A DNA stretch of 64,000 nt, taken from the NCBI RefSeq assembly GCF_013284245.2, contig NZ_CP085876.1, forward strand, positions 3,455,001 through 3,519,000, read 5' to 3'. The stretch comes from Brevibacillus sp. DP1.3A (GTDB lineage: Bacteria; Bacillota; Bacilli; Brevibacillales; Brevibacillaceae). Shown one piece after another: positions 12,801 to 24,800 of this stretch. The number at the start of each line of letters is the position of its first letter. The stretch's first letter is position 1. The notes beneath the pieces were generated by a model. It saw only the letters and a list, made by a program, of their open reading frames with translations, made no database searches and had not been told where the DNA came from. Made by a program: the position numbers and the translations under genes.

Positions 12801-15800
12801 TAAAGGAGGTACGAAGAATCGAATGACGGTCGACTATTTTCTGCCATGCCTGCTCGAATGCTTCCAAGCTAATATCTCGCATTGTCATGAGGAACTGTAC
12901 AACATAATCGCCACCCTCTTGTTCATACAGAGAGTGGAACAGCATCCCCTCTTGCAGTGGAGTCAGCGAGTATACACTTTCGATCTGACGATCCGAAGCG
13001 ATGTATTTGTCGATAGACTGCTGATTTAGATTAGCCAGTGGGAAGTCTGACGGTGTGTAGCCGATTTCTTCTGCCGATTGAGTGTAAGACATAATCTCTC
13101 GCAGTGCTTCCATGTAATCATCAGCAACCGCCGCAATCGTCTGTTCGTCATGGATGTTTTCGTTGTACAACCAGGTGACGTGTAGCTGATCTCCTGTAAC
13201 CGCACTAATGATATCTAGCAAGTTCTCTCGAATCGAATCAGGGGCAAGATTGGCTCCACTGCATTCAGACGCTATGCCAAAAGTAGAGGAAACCGCCACC
13301 GTCTGATCAAATTGCCCAAGATAGTTGAAGCTGATTTGCGGTTTCGGTTGGGCGTTCAGGTGGTGGTGTAGTTCAAGATCATCACTTAGATAGCGCAAAA
13401 TCCCATAGCCAACACCCTTATTTGGAATCTGGCGGAGCTGTTCCTTGACTGTCTTCAGCGTATGTCCCCAAGTTTTTTCTTGCTCGATAGAGATCTGTAA
13501 CGGGTACATACTTGTGAACCAGCCAACCGTATGGGATAAATCTGCCCCTTCGATAATCTCCTCGCGTCCATGCCCTTCCAGAAGTACGACCATCGTCTCT
13601 TTTCTTGTCCATCGAGTCAGTGCTTTTGCTAAGGAAGCAAGCAATACGTCATTGATTTGCAGCCGGTAGGAAGGGAGCGTTTCGTGAAGCAAGTTGCGCG
13701 TCTCTTCGGCGGTCAGCGTAAGTGTAATCTGTTTCGTGGATGCCTCGGTGTTTTGGGCTGACTCATACGTACGGTCTACAGGAAGTGGCTCCACTTCATA
13801 TGCTTGATTTGTCCAAAAGTTTTTTTCCATTTCGAGCGCATCAGAGTTGGCATAAGCGTGTAACTGTTCAGCCCATGCCTTAAACGAGGTCGTTTTTGAC
13901 GGCAATTGCACCGCCTGACCATTTACAGCTTGCTCATAAGCCGCCTGCAAGTCTTCCAGCAAAATGCGCCAGGATACCCCGTCGACTACCAAGTGATGAA
14001 TAGCGAGCAGGAGTCGTCCCGCGCGTTCTTTTCCAAGGTGGAAGTACACTGCTCGGAACATCGGGCCTTCTGTGATGTTCAGACTCGCCTGCTTCTCGCC
14101 TGCAATTTCTTCCAATCGCGCGAATTGTTCCTCTGGTGAGATGTCAGTCAAATCAACCAAATCGAAAGGTGCAGGTTCGCCCAAGCCCTCGATGTGTTGT
14201 GACCATAAACCGTCGTTGTTGGTATAACGCATGCGTAAAGCATCGTGGTGTGCAAGCAACTCGGTAATGGCACGCTCCAATGCGTCCGTATCCACCGGTT
14301 CCTCGACTGTCAACAAGAAGGATTGATTCCAGTGATGGATAGACGGTTGATTTGCGGCAAAGAACCACTTCTGGATTGGTGTAAGCAACACATTTCCGGT
14401 CACAATGCCTTGCTCCGCCAGTTGAATAGCGTTTTCCCCGTTTCCAGTGGTTGAAACGAGAGCTGCCAGTTCAGCGATTGTTTGGTTTTCAAAGATCTGT
14501 TTAGGTGTAAGACGAATCCCTGCTTGGTTAGCCCGAGAGACGATTTGGATACTCAGGATCGAGTCTCCTCCGAGTTCGAAGAAGTTGGAGTTGATACTGA
14601 TTTCTTCGATTCTGAGAACGTCTTGCCAAATCTCAGACAGTTTGCGCTCGATATTGGTATGTGGTGCAACGTAGTGCTCATCACTTGTGTTCGCATAGTC
14701 AGGTTTTGGCAGGGCCCTACGGTCTACTTTCCCGTTTGGCGTAAGCGGCAATTCATCCAGCATGACGAAAGCAGATGGCACCATATAATCCGGAACATGT
14801 GCTTTGAAGTGCTTGCGCAGTTCGGCTGTATCCATTTCTTGCTCCGCTTCTTTGACCGCATAAGCTACGAGCTGTTTCTTGCCCGGTTCATCTTCTCGAA
14901 CAATGACAACGGATGCGACAAGATCTGGGTGTTTGGCTAAAACTGCCTCTACTTCACTCAGCTCGATACGGAATCCGCGGATTTTCACCTGATTATCGAT
15001 TCGGCCGATGAATTCGATAAGACCATCGGGCAGATAACGAACCAAGTCACCCGTTCGATAGAGTCGTGCCTGCGGATCGGTTGAGAACGGGTTGGGTACA
15101 AAACGTTCTTCCGTCAAATCAGGACGATTCAAATATCCTGTAGCCAGACCATCTCCACCGATGTACAGCTCACCTGTTACGCCAATCGGGACGGGCTGTA
15201 TTTTGCCATCAAGAACGTACACAGTCGTATTCTTGATGGGACGGCCAATCGGGAAAGAACTATTCGTCTCTGGCAACTCCGTGACCGGATAGCAGCAGGT
15301 GAATGTCGTGTTTTCCGTTGGACCGTACCCGTTGATAATCGTTAGTCCTTCGATTTCCAACGCTTTTCTTACGTGAGGAACCGAGACGACATCTCCACCC
15401 ACGAGCAGTTGCCGAACCCCCGTCAGGTATTCTTTGTGATGATCCACCATCAGTGTGAACAGTCCCGCTGTCAGCCAAAGCGTTGTAACCTTATGCTTCT
15501 GAATGGCCTGTCCCAACTCTTCCAAGGAAGGTAGATCAGGTGGCATCAGCACTAGCTTTGCCCCATTCAGCAAGCTGCCCCAAATCTCAAAGGTCGCCGC
15601 ATCGAATGATACCGTCGATGCTTGCAGGAAAACATCCTGTTCTGTGATCGTCACGTAATCAGTTTCTTTGACGAGACGGACAATGCCTCGATGGATGACA
15701 AGCGTTCCTTTTGGCAACCCGGTAGAACCAGAGGTGTAGATCACGTAAGCGAGACTTTCCGCTGTGGTGTCAATGTCAGGTGCACGTTCACTTTCTTCGG

Positions 15801-18800
15801 CAATCATCGCCCAGTCGCGATCCAGACAAATCACGGTATGCTCTCCAGATGGAAGTGACGATAGAAGCTGCTCCTGCGTGAGCAAAACAGTGACTTGCGC
15901 GTCGTCCATCATGTAGGCCAAACGTTCTTTTGGATAATCCGAATCGAGCGGTACATAAGCCCCACCAGCTTTGAGAATCCCGAGCACCCCGATCAGCATT
16001 TCGAGAGAACGCTTCACGCAGATACCGACGAGTGAACCTGAGCGAACGCCTTGTTTTTGCAGGTAGTTCGCTACTTGGTTGGCTCGTGTCTCTAACTGGG
16101 AGTATGTGAGGCTCTGGTCTCCCGCTACCAATGCTATGCGATTCGGGTAAAGCATCGCGGTCTGCTGGAACAATTGATCCACACGTTGATCCCGTGGGTA
16201 AGCCGTCGTGCTGTCGTTCCATTCCACAAGCAATTGCTCCCGTTCTGCCTGAGGCAAAAACGGCAATTGAGTAATGGTCTGCTCCGGCATCTGAACGATG
16301 GCTTCGAGTAAGTGATGGAAGTGCTGTGACATTCGCACAATCGTCGTTTCATCAAACAGCGCTGTATTGTACTCAAACGTTGCGATCAATCCGTTTTGTC
16401 TTTCTGTCATCGTCAACGTCAGGTCGAACTTGGCGGTGACGAGGTGTTTGTCCATATCGAATTCCGATACGCGAATGCCAGCCTTTTCGTCTAAATCTAG
16501 CTGGAAGTTTTGGAGGACAAACATCACTTGGAACAGCGGCGAGTAGCTGAGACTACGCTCTAGCGCTAGTTCATCGACCAATTTTTCAAACGGAAGATCC
16601 TGATGAGCATAAGCTTCGAGCGCCGTCTCTTTCACTCTCGCCAGCAAATCACGGAATGTCGGTTCTCCTGACAGATCCGTACGTAGCACCAATGTATTAA
16701 TGAAAAAACCGATGAGCGACTCGGTCTCCTCCCGATTTCGTCCTGCAACCGGGCTTCCGACGAGGATGTCTTCCTGTCCACTGTAGCGGTAGAGCAAAGT
16801 TTGGAAGGCAGTCAGCAGTGTCATGAACAGCGTCGATCCTTCTTCACGGCTGAGCAAATTCAACTTTGCTAACAGTTCAGCTGAAAGTGTAATGGTATGC
16901 ATCGCGCCAACGTGGCCTTGAACGGCTGGACGCGGACGATCTGTCGGCAAAGCTAATAGTGGTTCGGCATCGACTAGCTTTTCTTTCCAGTACGCTAGCT
17001 GTTGCGTAAGCACATCTTCTTCCATCCACTTCCGTTGCCATACAGCGTAATCGGCGTACTGCAATGTCAGATCAGCTAATGCAGGTTCTTTGCCGTGAAC
17101 AAATGCCTCGTACAGTGCTCGCATTTCTTTGATGAAAATACCGATAGACCAGCCATCGAAAATAATATGGTGCATGTTAAATAAGAAGACGGCCTCTTGC
17201 TCGCTTATGCGAATCAAGGTGGTACGGAACAACGGACCTTCGCTCAGGTTGAATGGCGTAGCTGCCTCTATTCCTGCCAGACGCTGTGTTTCTGCTTCAC
17301 ACTCGTCCGTTGGTAGCTCGCTCAAGTCGATTACACGTAGCGACTGCTCTTGGTAAGGGTGAATGATTTGAACGGCTTGCCCATTGACGTGGTCAAAGGT
17401 TGTCCGCAAGCTTTCGTGGCGCTGGATCAGTACCTGCAAGCTCTTGTTCCAAGCCTCCAGTTTCAGATCCCCGTGCAATCGCATCGCGGACGGGATGTTG
17501 TACAAGGCGCTGTTTGGCATCAGACGATCCAGGAACCACAGACGTTGTTGCGCAAAGGACAATGGCAGTTGACCTTCCCGTGAAACAGGTACGATCGAAG
17601 CTCCGGTTGTTTCTTGCAAAAAGCTTCCGAGTGCTTCGGACAGTTCTGCAACGGTTGGGTTTTCGAAAAGTGTACGGATAGGTACTTCCCCTGCAAACAT
17701 GTCACGAAGACGGGAAATGACCCGTGTCGCTAAGAGAGAATGTCCGCCCAACTCGAAGAAGTTGTCATGAATCCCAACTTTTTCGATCCCGAGTACGTGC
17801 GACCAGCTCGTGGCTATCAGCTCCTCCGTTTGGGTGCGTGGCGCTACATACTCTTGTGTAGAAGCCATCTGCCCCCACTCCGGCTCTGGCAGTTGCTTCC
17901 GGTCGATCTTGCCGTTCGGTGTGAGTGGCATAGCGTCCAGCCAGACAAAGACTGATGGAACCATAAACTCCGGTAATTTTGCTTTTGCCCATGCCGCAAA
18001 GTCAGTGCCGTCTTCCCTACTTTCCTCTTCTGTCGTCACATACGCTGCCAGACGTTTGTCACCCAGCTTGTCTTCTCTTGCCATCACCACGGCTTCCTTG
18101 ACAGCTGGATGGGTTCGAAGGACAGCCTCCAACTCTCCCAACTCGATCCGATAGCCGCGAATCTTTACCTGATGGTCAATTCGCCCCAAATACTCGATTT
18201 CTCCATCTGGGAGATAACGGACCAAGTCGCCAGTGCTGTACATCCGTGCATGCGGGTCAGCGTGGAATGGATTGGACAAGAAACGTTCTGCCGTCAGCTC
18301 TGGGCGATTCAGGTACCCGCGAGCCAATCCTTCCCCGCCAAGATACAGTTCCCCCGGTAAGCCCAATGGTACAGGTTGTAGGTTGGTATCAAGAATATAC
18401 GCTTGTGTGTTGGACAAAGGACGGCCAATCGTCGGTTCTGACGTGGCGCCTTTGGTGACCTGTACATACGTGGAGTAGGTCGTATCTTCAGACGGACCAT
18501 AAAGATTAAAGACTTTTTCGACATGCTCCAGTGCATATAGGCTTTGCACCAATGTGTTTGGCAGTGGCTCTCCAGCTAGGTTGACCACTCGTACCGTCGA
18601 CGGGATCGCGTTCATCCGCACCAGTTCTTTCGCCGCAGATGGAACGGTATTGATTAAGGTCACTTCGTTGACTGCTGGCAGGCTCGGTACATGCAAGGCG
18701 TTGTCAGCCAAGATGACTTTCCCGCCGTAGCTTAAGGTCACGAATATTTCATAAACAGACAAATCGAAGCAGATGGAAGTGGAGGCGAGCACCCCACTCA

Positions 18801-21800
18801 TTTCTTCAGCCGAAAAGACGGTTTTCGCCCAGGCGATAAAGGCAAGGACACTGCTGTGCTGAATCGCTACCCCTTTGGGCAGACCTGTCGAGCCCGAGGT
18901 GTAAATGACATAGGAAAGGCTCGTTGGTAACGCCAAATTTGGCAGGTTCTCTTCGCTTTGCTCCGCGATGAGCTCCCAGTCACGATCCAGGCAGATCACT
19001 TGTGCTGGATGTTCAGGCAGCATCGACAGCAAGCTTTCTTGGGTCAACAGGATCGCCGCTTGCGAATCCTCCAACGTATAGCCGATTCTCTCCTGTGGAT
19101 ACGCGGGATCAATCGGTACATACGCGCCGCCAGCTTTGAGAATACCCATCATCGCTACGATCATCTCAGTCGTACGTTCCATAAGAACAGCGACCAAGAC
19201 CTCTGGGCCGATGCCTTGCGCACGCAGATAGTGAGCCAACTGGTTTGCTCGTCGGTTCAGCTCCGCGTACGTCAGTCTTTCTTCTCCGACGATTAAAGCC
19301 TCGGCATCCGGTGTTGCGACTACTTGTGCTTCAAATAGTTGGTGCATCACTGCGTCACGAGCATATTCCGTTTCCGTTGCGTTCCATTCCACTACCAGCT
19401 TGTGGCGTTCCTCGTCTGTGATGAATGAAATGGTAGAGAGATGTTCCGTAGGCTGAGCCATCATTGACTCTAATACTTTGATCAATTGAGCCAATACCTT
19501 ATCCATGGTGAACTGCTCGAATCGATTGGTTTCATAAATCAGCTTGAGCATTAGCTCTTCGCCAGGCGCTGCCACCAATGTCAATGGATAGTTCGTCTGC
19601 TCAACTGCTTTGATTGCGTTTAGCGACATGTCTGTATTGGCATTTGTTTTTGCACCAGACAAGTAGTTCTCGAAAACGAGTATGCTGTCAAACAACGCCT
19701 GTCCAAGTGGCACTTCGCTCCAGCTTTGAATGTCAACGAGCGGCGTGAACTCGTACTGACGTATCTCACTCTGTTCCTGTTGGATGTTCTGCAGCCAGTC
19801 GATCACCGTCATTTGTTCCGAGAAAAGTACGCGAACAGGCAGAGTATTGATAAACAGACCCACCATGGAGTCCACTCCACGCAAATCTGTAGGACGTCCC
19901 AGGTTGGTTGTCCCAAATACCACTTCCGACTCACCTGCGTAACGACTTAAAATCAAGGCCCACGCACCTTGGACCAGCGTATTCATCGTCAGTTGATGCC
20001 TACGGGCAAAAGTTTGCAGACTCGCAGTTGTTTCCTTCGATAAAAGAGTCATATGATCTGCGTATTCTTTTTGTTGCACAGCCCTTCCACCCGGGTTCCC
20101 CATGCTAAGGGGAGTTGGTATTCGGAAGCCCCGCAGATGATTTCGCCAATACTGCTCTGATACCTCAAGACTCTGCTGCTTTAACCAGGCAATATAAGAG
20201 GAAAACGGAGGAGCGACAGACAGTTTTGCTTCGGTACCATCAACAGATGCCTGATAATAGGCCAACCAATCGTTAAGGACGATCGGTGTACTCCAACCAT
20301 CCAACAACATATGGTGAAAGCTCCAAACGAGTTGACTGGTTTTCGAATCTAGACGAATCAACGACCACCGCATCAATGGCGGGTGAGCGAGATCAAAGCC
20401 TAGCTTGCGATCTTGTTCGAGATAGGTTTGCAAGTTCGCTTCTTGCTTTTCTTTCGTTAAGTGACTCCAGTCCAGTTGTTCGACATGTGCTTTTACTTTT
20501 GTATGAACAACCTGATGTGGTTTTTCTAATCCGCTCCATAAGAAGGAGGTTCGGAGGATGGCATGACGCTCAACAACTTTTTGCCATGCTTCTGAAAACA
20601 TCGCCACATTCAAGTGATCCAAATTCACGACCAGTTGAACGACGTAGTCCCCGCCTTCTTGCTCATAAAGTGAGTGGAACAGCATCCCCTCTTGTAACGG
20701 GGTGAGCGTGTAAATGTTCTCGATCAGACGATTGTTTCCGATGAACTTGTCGAGGCTTTTTTGATCCAACTCTGCCAATGCGAAATCGGATGGTGTATAG
20801 CCACCTGCCTCTTCAGAGCGACAATGGGCAATGATCGCTTGCAATGATTGCACATAGTCACGAGCAAGCTCTTCAATCGTTTGTTGTTCGTACATATCGC
20901 CGCTGTACGTCCAGGTCATTTCTAACTGATCTCCCGCCACCATGCTCTGGAAATCAAGTTTATGGAGTCGGGCTTCATCCTTGCTCAGATTTGATGCTGA
21001 CCAGTTCGGAATGATCTGGAACAAGGAAGAATCAGCCGTTTGATCCTGATCAAATTGTCCTAAATAATTGAAGCTAATCTCAGGTTGCGGATAAGCTTGC
21101 AGGGTATTTAACGTTTGTTCATCTTTGCTTACATAACGATGAATGCCGTAGCCAATCCCTTTGTCAGGAATCGTGCGCAATTGTTCTTTGACTGATTTTA
21201 TCAGGGAACCCCAAGGCGTCTTTGGCTCCATTTCCAGCAAGACCGGGTACATGATTGTGAACCAGCCTACTGTACGAGAAATGTCCACGCCATCGATGAT
21301 CTCTTCACGCCCGTGTCCCTCCACTGAAACATAGAGTGTCTCTTGCCCCGTCCAGTTGTTATAGGCTCGGATCAAAGCACTGAGTAACACGTCGTTAATC
21401 TGAGTACGGTAAGCGGCTGGTACCTCCTGCAATAAGGCACGAGTCTCGTCCACATCCAGTTTTATCTTTACTTGAACGGCCAGACTTTCTGTGTTCTTTC
21501 CATTTGGATGGTCAACAGGCAGGTTGAGTACATGACTTGTATCCAGATTCGCCCAGTATTCGTCGACTACGCTTTGCTCTGCGTACTGTGTCAACTGTTC
21601 CGACCATTGCTTGAAAGAAGTCGTTTTCTGAGGCAAATTCAGCTGTTGCAACCCTGTCAATTGTTGATAGGCCATTTGCAAGTCTTCCAGAATAATTCTC
21701 CAAGAAACACCATCGACAGCGAGATGATGAATCGCAATGAACAGACGCTGTTTGGCCCCGCATTGGAAGTATGCAGCACGAAGCAATGGTCCTTTTTCGA

Positions 21801-24800
21801 TATCCAGACTTTCTTGTAGCTGGTCTGCAATGGCTTGCATTTGTTCCTCTATGTCCGTTTCAAGTACAGCTGTCAAATCTACTACCTGAAACACGTCCTC
21901 ATCCGAAACGACATCATGATATTGCTCCCATTTTCCGTTGACGTTCCGAAAACGCAGGCGCAAGGCATCATGGTGAGCAAGAATCGTCGCAAAAGCTTTT
22001 GCCAATAAACTTGCATCCATCTCTTCACGCACAGCAAGCATGACAGATTGATTCCAGTGGTTTACATGGCAAATTTCCTGCTCAAAGAACCACGTCTGAA
22101 TGGGTGTCAGAGGCAATTCGCCTGTAACAACACCCTGCTCCATTTGCACTTGTGGTGCATCCTCAAGAACAACGACACTTGCAGCCAATTCTGCCAATGT
22201 TTGAGAGTCAAACAAGTGCTTTGGTGTAAATCTGATACCCGCCTGATTGGCACGCGACACAATTTGAATAGTCAGAATCGAATCGCCGCCCAGTTCAAAA
22301 AAGTTATCGTGAATCCCGATTGACTCTACACCTAGAACTCCTTGCCAGATTTCGGCCAGCTTGTGTTCTATTTCTGTTTGTGGGGCAACAAAGCAATCTT
22401 CCCATTGAGCTCGCAAGGCATCGGGTACCGGCAAAGCACGGCGATCAACTTTTCCGTTTGGAGTGAGAGGCAGGGCATCCATCAGTATGATGACAGATGG
22501 CACCATGTAGTCTGGAAGTCTATCTTTCAAAGACTGACGCAATTCATTCGTCTGTACCTCTTCTCCCTCATGAAGCACGGCATAAGCCACCAGTCGTTTC
22601 ACTCCAGGCGTCAAGTCTTCCCTGACGATCACCACTGCTTCCGAAACAGCTGAATGTGCATACAAGGCCGACTCTATTTCCCCCAGCTCAACCCTGAATC
22701 CCCGAATGCTTACTTGATCATCGGCGCGTCCAATAAACTCCAAATTGCCATCTACCAAATAGCGAACCAAGTCGCCAGTGCGATACATCCGTGCCCCTTC
22801 ATCTGTAGAGAACGGATTGGGTACAAAGCTGGCTTCCGTCAGATCAGGACGGTTCAGATAGCCGCGTGCTAAGCTTTTCCCCGCGATGTAAAGTTCCCCG
22901 ACAACTCCTACAGGCACAGGCTTTCTGCTTGCGTCGAGTACATAGACAGATACGTTGTCAATGGGACGTCCAATGGAAGGAGCCGCTTCTCGTTCTCCCT
23001 GCACGGGCACGATGCCAGCAGTAGCAACGACAGTATTTTCTGTTGGTCCGTATTGGTTTACCAACGTAAACGGTACATTCGCAGACGGGTAATGGTGCAA
23101 GGTATCACCACCCGTCAACATGTAGCGCAATGCTGAGTCGGCTGGCCAATTCAAGGTAAGCAGGCTCTCTGCCAAAGGCGTTGGTAAAAAGCTTATTGTG
23201 ATGCCTGATTCGACTAACCAAGTACGCAGTTTTTCCGGTACGAGACGAATCTCTTCCTGTGGCAGGCAAATCGTAGCACCTGCCGTCAAATACGGCCAAA
23301 TCTCCCACACCGAAGCATCAAAAGCTGTACCTGCTATTTGCGATGCACGGTTCGCAGCGATTACGTTGTACGCTCGCTGATGCCAATTGACTAGATTCAA
23401 GAGTGATCCGTGCTCGATCTCCACTCCCTTTGGTGTTCCTGTAGAACCTGACGTATAGATGACATAGGCGAGTTGTTCTGCTTTGGCCGTAACCGCTGGC
23501 GCAACCGAACTCATCTCAGCAATGACATGCCAATCTCGATCCAAGCAAAGGAACGTTGCAGCGTCTTTTGGTAATGCACCTACCAACCGCTCTTGGGTTA
23601 AGACCAATGACATCTGTGAGTTCCTGATCATAAAAGCGAGTCGTTCTTGGGGGTATGCAGGGTCCATCGGCACATAAGCGGCACCTGCTTTGAGAATCGC
23701 GAGTTGACCGATCACCATCTCGATGGAACGCTCCACGCAGATTCCTACCAAGTCTTCCGAGCCAACCCCTTGTTTTAGCAAGAGATGAGCGAGCTGATTG
23801 GCCTTCGCATCCAGGTCTGCATAGGTGATTGCACCTTGCTCACCCGAAACGGCAATCTGATCAGGCAACGTTTGTGCCAGTTGGGCAACACGTTCGTGCA
23901 CGCAAAGATCGCGGGAATAATCAACCTCAGTATCATTCCAACCGACGAGTAGCTGATCTCGTTCTACATCGCCTAACAGTTCCACTTCCGTTATTTTCTG
24001 TGCTGGGTTGGTCGCAATAGCTTGCAAAAGATTGCGGAAATGCTCAGCCATGCGCTCAATCGTCGTACGATCAAATAGATCTGTGCTGTATTCAAACACA
24101 CCCTTGAATCCGTAATCCTCGTCTTCAATCATAGTGAGAGTCAAATCAAATTTGGTCGTCTTGTTGAGATTGACTTCATTAGGTGTAATGGATATCGTCT
24201 CGCCTTTCCGTACACCCGTTGACATTCCCTGTACGGAGAAAAGTACCTGGAATAGCGGCGAATAGCTAAGACTGCGCTCAATTTGTAATTCATCGACCAA
24301 TCTTTCAAAAGGAATATCCTGATTGGCAAAAGCATCAAATGCCGTCTCACGAACACGTCGTAACAGCTCAACGAATGTAGGCTCGTTAGACAGGTCAGTA
24401 CGAAGAACCAGCATGTTGACAAAGAACCCGATTAGGTTTTCTATTTCCTGACGATTACGTCCCGCAACAGGTGTGCCTATCAGAATATCTGTGGTATGTG
24501 TATAGCGGTACACGAAGTGCTTGAATGCCGCTAAGAGCGTCATGAACAGTGTCGCGCCTTCTTGTCGCCCAAGCTCGCGTAGCTTTTGCCCCACTTCACC
24601 TGGCACGAAGAAAGAATAATTGTCACCGCGATAGCTTTGCACGACTGTCCGTGGGCGATCCGTCGGAAGTGGCAAAAGTGGTTCACTCTGGCCCAGTTTC
24701 TTTTTCCAATAGCTGAGCTGCTGCTCCCATACATTGTCTTGCCAGTTCTCTCGTTGCCAGATTGCGTAATCGCGATATTGAATGGGTAAATCGGCAAGCG

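Noticed and set aside
6993-19430. Repeats considered as a CRISPR array or insertion sequence
   Set aside because: The repeat unit is 7.7 kb, coding and in frame; there are no short spacers, terminal inverted repeats or transposase.
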